Positions 49,358 to 58,838 of a DNA stretch of 64,000 bases are shown piece after piece. This DNA is from Nitrosomonas marina. GTDB taxonomy: Bacteria > Pseudomonadota > Gammaproteobacteria > Burkholderiales > Nitrosomonadaceae. The stretch lies in the NCBI RefSeq assembly GCF_900111605.1, contig NZ_FOIA01000018.1, forward strand, positions 1-64,000, in the 5' to 3' direction. Both the position numbers and the translations under genes were made by a program. The notes under the pieces were generated by a model that saw only the letters and a program-made list of their open reading frames with translations, had not been told where the DNA came from and made no database searches. Within the stretch, counting starts at the first letter, position 1. Each line of letters begins with the position of its first letter.

Positions 49358-49794
49358 CCTGACTGAATATGCTTTTTCCGTCTAGGCAATCATGCTCCGC
49401 ACAGATTAATTCTTATTCTGCCCAAAAATCCGTTTTCCTGAAATGCCTGAGCATTGACAACGGCATCCAAAATCTGACCCGATTAATCGTGCGAAATGAA
49501 ACGTTACTGACCATGGAAAGCCATAAAACGATTATAAGAGATAGAAAAGTCTTGAGAAGGCCGGTTGCGGCAATTTGTTTCGAATGCACTTGAATTCCCT
49601 GCATCGTAAAACAAACTGCCGCCACCAACACATCAATGGAGGAAAAGATATGATAAGTTAAACATATCGTCATGTTTCTTTCGAAACAAACATTCAGGGA
49701 GTAACCAGTTATCAGGGAGCCAGTAAAACAATTATCTGATTACAGTTAAACACTGAATGTTTTTTACTATCCCGTAAAAGATCCAAACAATCAA

Positions 49795-49811
49795 TGCGGC
49801 ATAATGCCACA
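49795..49811. promoter_or_regulatory. Palindrome 7 (TGCGGCA-TAA-TGCCACA)
   Basis: Copy B counterpart of palindrome 6, with one arm base changed (CCACA), which breaks symmetry. Confidence 0.45.
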
Positions 49812-49828
49812 CGCGACAGATTGTCTCA
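49812..49828. promoter_or_regulatory. Degenerate palindrome 7b (CGCGACA-GAT-TGTCTCA)
   Basis: Copy B counterpart of site 6b, unchanged. It lies 15 bases before palindrome 8. Confidence 0.4.
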
Positions 49829-49842
49829 CCTGGCCTCGCAGG

Positions 49843-49859
49843 TGCGACATTTTGCCGCA
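49843..49859. promoter_or_regulatory. Palindrome 8 (TGCGACA-TTT-TGCCGCA)
   Basis: One arm base changed; preceded by CAGG rather than CAA. It has no counterpart in copy A, and is about 390 bases upstream of the plus-strand gene at 50250. Confidence 0.5.
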
Positions 49860-50249
49860 TTCTCAGAAGTATTCGCGTTGATTACAATACACAATGCTGA
49901 AATATTGCGCCTGAGTGAGATATTGCGTTCGGGCAAGTTATCATATTTGTACTGTCAAGATTATTTTTTGAACAAATCAGGATGAGATTCTCGTCTTTCA
50001 CATACATATCATTCAAATGTTTCGGTTTTATCCCATAACATTATGTTATATAAACACAAATCTAAAAATATAATAAAATGCCTCATACTACACAGCAAGC
50101 TGCTATCGCAGCGAAATGCTCCGTTAGGTTTGCGTTTTTTATCGTATGTCTGCTACCTGGCCTAATTGAAATTAAGGAAGCAGCGGTCCGCTTTGATTCT
50201 CACAATAAAAAATTGAAATATATAATGTGATGACGATATTAATTAACCG

Positions 50250-51800
50250 ATGAAACAATCTATACATAATTTTACCAACCATGCCTGGCTGTACTGCACA
50301 GTATTCCTGACCGGCGCTGCAGTCATGGTCATTGAGCTGCTTGGTACACGCCTGATCGCACCATTTTACGGCGCAAGCCTTTACGTCTGGACATCGGTTA
50401 TCTCTGTAACCTTGATTGCGCTGGCGCTGGGGTATTTTGTTGGCGGCCGCTGGGCCGACCGTTCTAGACGCGTTGGTCTGGCAACCATTATTGCGCTTTC
50501 CGGTTTTCTGACATTACTGGTACCCTGGCTGACAGCACCCGTGCTGTTAATGACTGACCCCATGGGTCTTCGCATGGGAACATTTATCAGCACATTGATC
50601 CTGTTTACGCCGTCACTGTTTATGCTTGGAATGGTTGGTCCGTTTGCTGTAAAGCTTGCAACATCCAGTCTGGACGGCGTTGGCACCAGTACCGGATCAA
50701 TTTATGCCGTGAGCACCGTAGGTAGCGTCATCGGCACGCTCTTTCTGGGGTTTTACCTGTTTCCACAGGTCGGTTCGCGTGAAATTTTTATCGGCCTTGG
50801 CCTGGGCCTGCTGGTACTGGCATTCGGCGTAGCCTATTTTGAACGCAGGCAGATAAAACTTGCAGTTTCGTTACCTGCCGTGGCCGTGTTGTTTACCGTC
50901 AGTATTTTTTTGTTACCCTTGGTTACAGATTCCAGCAGACAAACTGCCGAAGACAGTAACTATCAAACGCGGTTTGAACGAGAAAGCCTGTACGGATGGG
51001 TCCGCGTCGTTGACAATGACAAGGAAAATTTCCGCTTATTGATGATGGACGCTTCAACTATCGGCGCCGCCAGTATCAGTCATGGTGAAAATGCGCTGTC
51101 TTACCAGGAAGTTGTTACTCACCTTCCCAGACTCGCGCCAGGAATGCAACGTGCACTGCTGATCGGACAAGGTGCCGGTCATATGGCGATAGCACTCAAA
51201 CAGTTCGGCATAGAAACCGATACGCTGGAAATCGATCCAGTCGTGGCAGAGGCGGCACGTGCTTATTTTGACTTCAAGCCCACAGGCAAAACCATCATCG
51301 GTGACGCACGGTATGAAATACGCAAACTGGAAGGCCCCTACGATCTGGTTATCATGGATGTATTCACAGGTGGATCAGAACCCGTTCACCTGTTGACCGT
51401 CGAATCCATTCGCCAGCTGCAGTCGCTACTTTCAGACAATGGTATCGTCGCTTTGAATTTCGTTGCTTTTTATGAAAACGGACACAATACAGCGCTGGCT
51501 TCTGTTGCTAAAACACTGGCCCAAGTCTTTCCACATCAGATCGCATTGATATCCGAGCCAGACAGAGAATTCAATGATTTTATTTTTGTTGCGTCCAACC
51601 AGCCTGTCAATATCAATGCCGACCACCTGAATCCGCTACTGCGTCACTGGTTCATACAGCGCTTGGTTGTTCCAGACCAAACACAGGGCGTTATTCTTAC
51701 AGACAATCTGAATCCCCTGGAATCGATGCAAACCAGGAAAGCCGAGCAGTATCGTTCAATGATGGTTGATTTTTTCGGCCTGAACCAGTTTATTCGTTAA
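50250..51800 (+). CDS. Membrane-fused spermidine synthase-like protein
   Basis: The 516-residue protein has six or seven membrane helices (residues 15-240), including VMVIELLGTRLIAPFYGASLYVWT, then a soluble Rossmann methyltransferase-like domain resembling spermidine synthase: GQGAGHMAIALKQFG, TLEIDPVVAEAARAYF, DLVIMDVFTGGSEPVHLLT. Such fused proteins are common in proteobacteria, but aminopropyl transfer has not been shown for most. No polyamine gene is adjacent. It is upstream of, and separated by 214 bases from, the FtsX-type permease. Confidence 0.85.
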   Translation: MKQSIHNFTNHAWLYCTVFLTGAAVMVIELLGTRLIAPFYGASLYVWTSVISVTLIALALGYFVGGRWADRSRRVGLATIIALSGFLTLLVPWLTAPVLLMTDPMGLRMGTFISTLILFTPSLFMLGMVGPFAVKLATSSLDGVGTSTGSIYAVSTVGSVIGTLFLGFYLFPQVGSREIFIGLGLGLLVLAFGVAYFERRQIKLAVSLPAVAVLFTVSIFLLPLVTDSSRQTAEDSNYQTRFERESLYGWVRVVDNDKENFRLLMMDASTIGAASISHGENALSYQEVVTHLPRLAPGMQRALLIGQGAGHMAIALKQFGIETDTLEIDPVVAEAARAYFDFKPTGKTIIGDARYEIRKLEGPYDLVIMDVFTGGSEPVHLLTVESIRQLQSLLSDNGIVALNFVAFYENGHNTALASVAKTLAQVFPHQIALISEPDREFNDFIFVASNQPVNINADHLNPLLRHWFIQRLVVPDQTQGVILTDNLNPLESMQTRKAEQYRSMMVDFFGLNQFIR

Positions 51801-52014
51801 GACCCTACATACAACTCATATCGATACAGAGTCATTCCCACCGGCAAGACCAAAAAATCGAGTACAATCAGACGCAATTGCAGCGACTGAAATTTCTTAT
51901 CGATGATATACATCGACCGGATTCTGAAACCAAACCGAGACTAGACGTATCATAACTGCATAATCAATCCGGTACGGTCCAGTCATTACAACTGATCGTT
52001 TTTGTTATTTTAAT

Positions 52015-54513
52015 ATGCGATATCTGAAATTATCCATACTCATGCTGCGGCGCGACTGGCGTGCGGGTGAGCTGTATGTGCTGATGCTTGCGCTCATTAT
52101 TGCCGTCAGCGGCATGACCACTGTTGCATTTTTTGCAGACCGCGTTGATAAAACCTTGTCTCAGGAAAGTAATCAATTACTCGGCGCTGATTTGTTGATC
52201 ATTTCAAAGCGTCCACTATCCGGGCGCTATGCAGAAGAAGCACAGCGACGCGGCCTGAAGACTGCCAGCATCACACAGTTTCCGAGCATGGTATCGAATG
52301 GGGATGCCAACCAGCTGGTCATGGTCAAGGCTGTCACCGAAGGCTACCCCTTACGCGGAAAACTATATCTTGCAGGCACCTCCGACAATCCCGAAAACCG
52401 TATTGCCACCCGTATTCCCGAACAGGGAACGTTGTGGATCGACGAAAAATTGCTGGCATACATGGATATCAGGCGCGGCGATCAGCTTGAAATCGGCGCT
52501 ACGCAACTGACGTCTGCAGCGCTTATTATGCGAGAGCCTGATCATTCAGTGGGATTTATTCAAATGGCGCCACGGGTAATGATCAATGCAGCGGATTTAT
52601 CCGCTACCGGACTGATACAGGAAGGCAGCCGTATAACCTATCAGCTTTTGATTGCGGGTGAGTTTTCTGCTGTCGAGACGTACCGCAACTGGGCAGAAAA
52701 ACAGATTAAATCTGTTGAACGAATTGAAGGTATTCGTGATGCAAGACCCGAAATTAAATCTGCGCTTGAACGCGCAGAAAAATTTTTAAACCTTGCGGCA
52801 TTGATCAGCGTGGTACTGGCAGCTGCTGCCATAGCGCTGGCTGTGCGCAGATTCACCCAGCGCCATCTGGATGGTTGCGCCATCATGCGCAGCATGGGTG
52901 CAAGCCAGCAAGGTTTGTTCAGTCTGTACTTGTTTTATTTTATTGCAATGGGTGTGATCGCCAGTCTGATGGGCTGCCTGATCGCCTATGCCGCTCAGGA
53001 GATACTTACTGCATGGCTTTCCGATCTGACCGATACAGAAATGCCGCTGCCAAGCCACCTCCCTGCCGTACACGGGTTTCTGGTTTGCATGGTATTGCTG
53101 CTTGGATTTGCATTGCCGCCAATACTGAATTTGCGTAGTGTTCCGGCTTTACGCGTTTTACGCAGAGACATCGGTTTGCCCAACACACACAGCGTTACGG
53201 GTTATCTGCTAGGACTGTCAACACTAACGCTGTTGTTTGTGTGGAAAGCCGGTGATCTGAAGCTCGGCTTGTTTACAATCGCCGGATTTGCAATTGCTGT
53301 TGCTGTTTTTGGCCTCATCGGTTTGCTACTGGTCAGGATATTAACCGGTTTGCGCGGCCAGACTGGTGGTGCCTGGCGCTATGGCCTGGCCAATATCAGG
53401 CGGCGCGCAATTTCCAGCATAATTCAGGCCGTCTCGCTCGGACTGGGTTTCATGGCGTTACTGGTGCTGACTCTGGTACAGGACGATCTGATTAAAAACT
53501 GGAATACGACACTTCCTCCGAATGCACCGAATCATTTTCTGGTCAATATCCAGCCTGATCAGCTAACGTCGCTGGAAAATTTTTTCAATCAGCATACCAT
53601 CGACACTCCACCCGTTTTCCCGATGGTTCGTGGACGTTTGGTCGAAATTAATGATAATGAAGTTACGCCGGATGATTACACCGATCCACACGCCGCCAAT
53701 CATGTCAGACGCGATTTCAATTTATCCTGGACCGCCGAATTGCCACACGATAACCTGCTTGCCCAGGGTGACTGGTGGGATACGGATCAGCCCCTCATTG
53801 AGCCGGTCTTGTCACTCGAAGAAGGTATCGCCCGAACATTGCAGGTTAAACTCGGCGACCAATTGACCTTTGATATCGCCGGCAGCCGTTTCTCGGCTAC
53901 AATTTCCAATTTGCGGGAAGTTGAATGGGATTCCTTTCGTGTTAACTTCTTTGTCGTTACGCCACCCGGTTTTCTGGATAATTATCCGGTGAATTATATC
54001 AGCAGTTTTTATGTTCCTCCTGAAGAAGCTAAGACAATGCACGAGCTTGTCAAAGCCTTCCCAAACATACTGGTAATTGATGTAGCAGCAGTCGTAAAAC
54101 AGGTGCAGGAAATGATTCAGCAGGTATCACGTGCAATAGAATTTGTTTTTTTGTTTACCCTGCTTGCCGGTTTTATAGTACTTTATGCAGCAATTGCCGC
54201 CACACAGGATGAACGTATTTATGAGGCGGCAATATTTCGTACACTGGGTGCAAAACGCGACCAACTGACCCGTGCCTGGGCAGCCGAATTCGTCATTCTG
54301 GGCAGTCTTGCCGGCATATTTGCATCCGCTGGTGCAAGCTTGCTGGGTTATGCAATCGGCAATCATGTCCTGCATCTTGCCTATTCGTTTAATCCATGGA
54401 TCTGGGTCATTGGTATCGCCGCCAGTACTGCTGGCGTATTGGTAGCGGGTATGATAGGCACGCGCTCAACCTTGACTACACCACCTTTGCTGACTTTACG
54501 CAAGATAGGATAG
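52015..54513 (+). CDS. FtsX-type ABC transporter permease, YbbP-like
   Basis: The 832-residue protein has N-terminal and C-terminal FtsX domains, each with a MacB-type periplasmic part, with helices at about 21-43, 259-281, 306-330, 345-370, 400-460, 470-490, 705-730, 755-780 and 795-820. FRTLGAKRDQLTRAWAAEF in the C-terminal domain and IMRSMGASQQGLFSLY in the first are the coupling loops. The usual YbbA ATPase partner gene is not adjacent, so it must be elsewhere. Role is presumed lipoprotein or envelope export. Confidence 0.88.
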   Translation: MRYLKLSILMLRRDWRAGELYVLMLALIIAVSGMTTVAFFADRVDKTLSQESNQLLGADLLIISKRPLSGRYAEEAQRRGLKTASITQFPSMVSNGDANQLVMVKAVTEGYPLRGKLYLAGTSDNPENRIATRIPEQGTLWIDEKLLAYMDIRRGDQLEIGATQLTSAALIMREPDHSVGFIQMAPRVMINAADLSATGLIQEGSRITYQLLIAGEFSAVETYRNWAEKQIKSVERIEGIRDARPEIKSALERAEKFLNLAALISVVLAAAAIALAVRRFTQRHLDGCAIMRSMGASQQGLFSLYLFYFIAMGVIASLMGCLIAYAAQEILTAWLSDLTDTEMPLPSHLPAVHGFLVCMVLLLGFALPPILNLRSVPALRVLRRDIGLPNTHSVTGYLLGLSTLTLLFVWKAGDLKLGLFTIAGFAIAVAVFGLIGLLLVRILTGLRGQTGGAWRYGLANIRRRAISSIIQAVSLGLGFMALLVLTLVQDDLIKNWNTTLPPNAPNHFLVNIQPDQLTSLENFFNQHTIDTPPVFPMVRGRLVEINDNEVTPDDYTDPHAANHVRRDFNLSWTAELPHDNLLAQGDWWDTDQPLIEPVLSLEEGIARTLQVKLGDQLTFDIAGSRFSATISNLREVEWDSFRVNFFVVTPPGFLDNYPVNYISSFYVPPEEAKTMHELVKAFPNILVIDVAAVVKQVQEMIQQVSRAIEFVFLFTLLAGFIVLYAAIAATQDERIYEAAIFRTLGAKRDQLTRAWAAEFVILGSLAGIFASAGASLLGYAIGNHVLHLAYSFNPWIWVIGIAASTAGVLVAGMIGTRSTLTTPPLLTLRKIG

Positions 54514-54522
54514 GCCGGATTC

Positions 54523-55779
54523 GTGTCAACAATCATTTCACAACTGCAGTTACCAGGCAAGCAAGCACCGAAACTCAATGCGTTACCACCGCTGAGCCTG
54601 TATATTCATATCCCATGGTGTCTGAAGAAATGCCCATACTGCGATTTCAACTCGCATGCAGTCCGTACCGGAATCGATATCGATGAAAAAGCCTATGTTT
54701 CAGCGCTTATTCGCGACCTCGAATCAACATTGCCACATGTTTGGGGGCGGCGTTTAATCAGCATATTTTTTGGTGGAGGGACGCCAAGTCTGTTCAGCGC
54801 CGCAACAATTGATACGCTGCTGACTGCGATAAAGACACTGTTCCCACTGGAGCCTGGAGCGGAAGTTACCCTGGAAGCCAATCCCGGCACTTTTGAGGCT
54901 GAAAAATTCGCAGCATACCGGGATGCTGGAATTAACCGTCTATCGATCGGTATACAAAGTTTCAATTCCGATCATTTACGGTCACTCGGGCGCAGTCACG
55001 ACGGTCAGGACGCGATAAAGGCCATCGAGATCGCACAGAAAAATTTTGACAATATCAACCTTGATCTAATGTACGCGTTGCCTGGCCAGAATATTAACGA
55101 CGCAGGCAACGACATCAAAACCGCTTGCGCGTTTGGCGTCTCCCATCTCTCTGTTTATCATTTGACACTGGAGCCCAACACACTTTTTTACCGCTTTCCG
55201 CCTGTTCTGCCCAGTGACGAACAATCAGCCGCTATGCAGGAGATGATTGAACAAACCCTTACAAGCCATCAATATCTCCATTACGAGACCTCAGCCTTTT
55301 CCCAGCGTGGCCGTGTTGCGCAACATAATATGAATTACTGGCTTTTTGGTGATTACCTGGGTATCGGCGCGGGTGCACACAGTAAAATCAGCTTTGAAAC
55401 ACAGATTATGCGCCAAATGCGGTATAAGCAACCACAGGAATATATTGAGAAAGCCGCGCTTGCAGGTGCAGGATCCGAAACAACAGTGCAAAGCAGGCAG
55501 ACACTGTCAAACAACGACCGGTGCTTTGAATTTATGATGAATGCGCTACGCCTCACCGGTGGATTTGAGAGCGCCCTGTTTCAGGAGCGCACAGGACTGC
55601 CCATTAGCATTGTTATGCCGCAGTTAGACGAAGCTGAGCAGCGGTGTTTGATCACGCGCGACCATCGGCATATCAGGCCAACGCATTTGGGTAAGCGTTT
55701 TTTAAACGATCTGTTGCAGCTGTTTCTGTCGGACTCACTGGAATATTCACCTAAAAGCACCGGAAATGGTAAGGCATGA
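54523..55779 (+). CDS. hemW: HemW-type radical SAM protein
   Basis: The 418-residue protein has the radical SAM motif C-x3-C-x2-C in YIHIPWCLKKCPYCDFNSH, then FFGGGTPSLF, LSIGIQSFNSDHL and the C-terminal HemW domain. HemW is a haem chaperone related to HemN (coproporphyrinogen oxidase), usually lacking the oxidase's key residues. The start is nine bases after the permease stop, so both genes may be cotranscribed. Its end faces glnN with a palindrome in between. Confidence 0.93.
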   Translation: MSTIISQLQLPGKQAPKLNALPPLSLYIHIPWCLKKCPYCDFNSHAVRTGIDIDEKAYVSALIRDLESTLPHVWGRRLISIFFGGGTPSLFSAATIDTLLTAIKTLFPLEPGAEVTLEANPGTFEAEKFAAYRDAGINRLSIGIQSFNSDHLRSLGRSHDGQDAIKAIEIAQKNFDNINLDLMYALPGQNINDAGNDIKTACAFGVSHLSVYHLTLEPNTLFYRFPPVLPSDEQSAAMQEMIEQTLTSHQYLHYETSAFSQRGRVAQHNMNYWLFGDYLGIGAGAHSKISFETQIMRQMRYKQPQEYIEKAALAGAGSETTVQSRQTLSNNDRCFEFMMNALRLTGGFESALFQERTGLPISIVMPQLDEAEQRCLITRDHRHIRPTHLGKRFLNDLLQLFLSDSLEYSPKSTGNGKA

Positions 55780-55831
55780 CGCTCAATTCACATTAAAACT
55801 CTACTAAATCGACAGCTAATTTACAACATCC

Positions 55832-55860
55832 TAGTACTCTATCAATATGATAGAGTACTA
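55832..55860. repeat. Short palindrome of the TACTCTATCAATA family
   Basis: TAGTACTCTATCA and its complement TGATAGAGTACTA flank ATA. It lies between convergent hemW and glnN stops, 5 bases from the glnN end, so it could function as a bidirectional terminator hairpin. It shares ten arm bases with the 28388 copy. Confidence 0.75.
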
Positions 55861-55864
55861 ATAC

Positions 55865-58036
55865 TTATTTAATAAACAGCATTTCACGATAACTGGGCAG
55901 TGGCCATAAATCATCTGGTACGATTTTTTCTAGCTGGTCCGCCACATGGCGGAGGTCTTCCATCGCGGGAATCACCTGATCGCGATAATACTGAGCATCC
56001 TGTAAAACACTGACGCTGGTTTCGTACGACACAGCCTTCTCCAGCTTGGCAATGCTTTGTTCCAGGGCGCCTACTAGCTCAGTCATTTTACTGAGAGTCA
56101 GACTTTTAAATTTTGCCGATGAAACTATGGCAGCCAATTCACCCAAGTAACGGTAACCGGCTGGAGCGATTATTTGTTTCGCCATGCTCAGACAAAGATG
56201 CGCTTCCGTGTTGATGTCCTTGCAATAGCGATCCATGTAGATTTCATAACGACTATGAGTCTCCCGTTCACTTAAAACATTGTATTTTTCAAACAACCGG
56301 ATGTTTTCTTCATTGATTAATTCAGCCAGCGCATCGACTGTATTCCTCAGATTGGGCAATCCACGGTTTTCAGCTTCTTCATGCCAGGCTCGCGAATAAC
56401 CATCACCATTAAAGATCACTGCCTTGTGTTCTTTAATTACTTTTTGCAAAATTTTTTGGACTGCTTTATTGAATTTTATTTGATCTGTATGACTATCACC
56501 CAGTTCGTTTTCCAGTGTTGTAGCAATAGCATCCAGGCTCTCTGCCACAATGGTATTCAAAACCACCAATGGTCCTGCAATGGATTGATTGGAGCCCACC
56601 GCCCTAAACTCAAACTTGTCACCGGTGAAGGCAAAAGGGCTAGTGCGGTTGCGGTCACCGCTATGTTTGGGAAGTGGCGGCAGAGTGCTCACACCAACGG
56701 TTAAAGACCCCCCTAACTTCGATCCTTTGATAGCGCCTTGCTCAATCTGCTCAAAAACATCAGTCAGCATATCACCAAGGAAGATACTGATAATGGCTGG
56801 TGGCGCTTCATTGGCCCCCAGACGATGATCGTTGCCGGCGTGAGCAATAGTGACGCGAAGCAACTTGGAATACTTATGAACCGCTCGAATCACAGCTGCA
56901 CAAAAAACCAGGAACTGGGCATTGTCATGCGGCGTTTGACCGGGCTCAAGCAGGTTACCGATACCACTGCAACTCATCGACCAGTTCAAATGTTTTCCGG
57001 AACCATTGATTCCGCGAAAAGGCTTTTCATGCAGCAGACAAACCAGGTCATACTTTTGAGCTACACGCTGCAGTGTCAGCATAATCAAATGCTGATGATC
57101 AGTAGCCACATTCGCATTCTCATATACGGGTGCAAGTTCATACTGACTGGGTGCCACTTCGTTATGTCGTGTCTTCACCGGCACACCTATTTTGTAAAGT
57201 TCATGCTCGGTTTCAAGCATGCAAGCCAGAATACGCTCGGGTATGGTGCCGAAATATTGATCTTCGAATTCCTGACCTTTAGGTGGTTCAGTTCCAAAAA
57301 GGGTTCGATTGGCGATATAAAGGTCCGGGCGGGCAAAATAAAAATTACGGTCGATCAGAAAATATTCTTGCTCCGCACCCGCCGTGGAAACTACCAGATT
57401 CGGATTGGCATGACCAAAAAATTTTAATATCCGCTGGGCCTGCTTGTTTAATGCCTGCATGGAACGCAACAATGGTGTTTTTTTATCCAGTGCGTCACCG
57501 GTCCAACTGACAAAACTTGTTGGGATACACAAGGTCTTTCCATTGGGGTTCTCTAGAATATAGGCTGGGCTGGTAACATCCCAGGCAGTATAGCCGCGTG
57601 CTTCAAAAGTTGTACGAATACCGCCATGGGGAAAAGAGCTAGCATCGGGTTCACCTTGAATAAGTGCACTACCTAAAAACTCGGTAATTGCTATACCTTC
57701 ACCAACTGGTGCCAGAAAACTGTCATGCTTCTCTGCGGTTAACCCTGTTAAAGGATAAAACACATGCGCGTAATGGGTCGCCCCTTTTTCAATGGCCCAG
57801 TCCTTCATGACTGCTGCCACCGCATCAGCTACCGAGGGATCAAGTGACTCTCCATGTTTGATTGTGCGTTCCAAAGATTTAAAAGCTGACCTGGGAAGGC
57901 GCTGTTTCATCACCGTTTCATTAAAAACATTGGTACCGAACAAGTCGTTGATAGGCACTTGTAAAAAGTTGTTCGGTTTATCTATGCTTTTAAAATGTGC
58001 TGCGGCGGAAACAGCTGCCTGACGTGCTTGATTCAT
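55865..58036 (-). CDS. glnN: Type III glutamine synthetase
   Basis: GSIII makes glutamine from glutamate, ammonia and ATP. The 723-residue length and structure are those of GlnN: N-terminal [35 protein letters not shown], substrate motif [61 protein letters not shown]. It lacks the adenylylation region of GSI. This class is typical of Bacteroidetes and cyanobacteria, so it may have been gained by transfer; ammonia assimilation fits an ammonia oxidiser. A 800-base upstream region has no large gene. Confidence 0.95.
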   Translation of the reverse strand: MNQARQAAVSAAAHFKSIDKPNNFLQVPINDLFGTNVFNETVMKQRLPRSAFKSLERTIKHGESLDPSVADAVAAVMKDWAIEKGATHYAHVFYPLTGLTAEKHDSFLAPVGEGIAITEFLGSALIQGEPDASSFPHGGIRTTFEARGYTAWDVTSPAYILENPNGKTLCIPTSFVSWTGDALDKKTPLLRSMQALNKQAQRILKFFGHANPNLVVSTAGAEQEYFLIDRNFYFARPDLYIANRTLFGTEPPKGQEFEDQYFGTIPERILACMLETEHELYKIGVPVKTRHNEVAPSQYELAPVYENANVATDHQHLIMLTLQRVAQKYDLVCLLHEKPFRGINGSGKHLNWSMSCSGIGNLLEPGQTPHDNAQFLVFCAAVIRAVHKYSKLLRVTIAHAGNDHRLGANEAPPAIISIFLGDMLTDVFEQIEQGAIKGSKLGGSLTVGVSTLPPLPKHSGDRNRTSPFAFTGDKFEFRAVGSNQSIAGPLVVLNTIVAESLDAIATTLENELGDSHTDQIKFNKAVQKILQKVIKEHKAVIFNGDGYSRAWHEEAENRGLPNLRNTVDALAELINEENIRLFEKYNVLSERETHSRYEIYMDRYCKDINTEAHLCLSMAKQIIAPAGYRYLGELAAIVSSAKFKSLTLSKMTELVGALEQSIAKLEKAVSYETSVSVLQDAQYYRDQVIPAMEDLRHVADQLEKIVPDDLWPLPSYREMLFIK

Positions 58037-58384
58037 CGTTGTATACTCCTTGCAGTTCTGTCACATTAACCATAAAGATACATATACCATGTGAACCGAT
58101 ATATCTACTTCTGCTACCAGTCAGATTTTTTTCAGGCGGAAAAATCATCAAAAAAACGTACGGCAACTGCCATTATGCACTTGATTACGATAACCGATCA
58201 TACTTTTAAATCCGCTGATAAATCGATAGGAATAAAGGGGCAAATCTTGATTTGTTCATTTTCAGCTTGAGCACAAAACGAGATTATGATTGCAAGATTT
58301 CTATATTGTTACTGACAGCGAGACAAAATTATGTTTGAGCTTGTGTCTATGTGATTCCAGCCTCAACAATAGCATTACATCAGT

Positions 58385-58400
58385 TGCAGCTCGCTTGCCA
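58385..58400 (-). promoter_or_regulatory. Possible sigma-54 promoter upstream of glnN
   Basis: On the minus strand TGGCAAG-CGAGC-TGCA places GG and GC ten bases apart, as in -24/-12 promoters. It is about 350 bases before the glnN start, giving a long leader. No NtrC dyad was identified. Between 58401 and 58673 I saw no gene. Confidence 0.3.
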
Positions 58401-58673
58401 GTATAAGCTATTTGTACACCGCAAAAACCTGCCCTGAATTTCAAATCGAACACGTCAGGTACTGATGGTGCCTCAACTGAACAATATAATTATTATTTAT
58501 AACAGAACAGATTAGTAGTGATCTTTTACCTATCCCAGTCGTTTTAACAGCCGTCTGAATATGGATATTATTTTAGAATGGGCAAAAAACAGTCAATCCT
58601 GAAAAAATTTCTGTTAAAAATACTCAGCACCACAATGCGAAGCAAAAACTGGATTCAGTTTCTGCCAGCATTT

Positions 58674-58838
58674 TCAGTCTGAAGTTTGAGCACAGGTTGC
58701 TATTCCCGAACTATAATCATATATGGTAAATGTGATGTAAGGAAAATCAAGTGGTTTGCAGTTTTCGACCCCCATCTTATTTAATGCCGTTATCGAATTG
58801 TTACCTTGAATAGCACCAATACAGCCAAAGCAAGGCAT
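58674..58838 (-). CDS. 54-residue Cys-containing peptide, translationally coupled to PAS gene
   Basis: The frame starts MPCFGCIGAIQGNNSI and ends IATCAQTSD, with Cys at 3, 6, 27 and 49. Its ATG overlaps the stop codon of the PAS gene (TAATG), and GGAG precedes the overlap at a correct distance, which is the signature of translational coupling. I do not recognise a family. The CxxC near the N-terminus could bind metal or form a disulfide. It is shorter than the usual gene-calling cut-off. Confidence 0.55.
   Translation of the reverse strand: MPCFGCIGAIQGNNSITALNKMGVENCKPLDFPYITFTIYDYSSGIATCAQTSD

Larger units (their letters stand above)
49087..49362. repeat. Direct repeat copy A
   Basis: About 276 bases (49087-49362) that recur at 49558-49833, 471 bases away, nearly identical through 49141-49362 and less so in the first 55 bases. 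The copy carries palindromes 6 and 6b near its right end. It ends just after the GTCTCACCTG sequence. Confidence 0.75.
49558..49833. repeat. Direct repeat copy B
   Basis: Second copy of the sequence at 49087-49362, offset 471 bases. Differences are scattered substitutions, such as CCGC for CCGT near 49617 and a changed base in palindrome 7. Confidence 0.75.
48036..50249. other. 2.2-kb gene-poor regulatory/repeat region
   Basis: No frame in this stretch is convincing as a gene; the longest are overlapping and unlike proteins, and one 57-codon frame (48774-48947) has an SD-like sequence but spans a palindrome. Instead it contains eight palindrome-like sites, a tandem duplication (49087-49362 and 49558-49833), and a dyad (CGATAA-G-TTATCG, 48063-48075). 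It may be the control region of the cluster on its left, or decayed DNA. The last part (49860-50249) is AT-rich and presumably has the promoter of the gene at 50250. Confidence 0.5.

Noticed and set aside
46078..49859. CRISPR array
   Set aside because: The palindromes are irregularly spaced (from 17 to about 1000 bases) and there are no cas genes or uniform spacers.
46078..49859. FNR/NnrR-type sites
   Set aside because: The arms TGCGACA/TGTCGCA with a three-base centre do not match the TTGAT-N4-ATCAA pattern.
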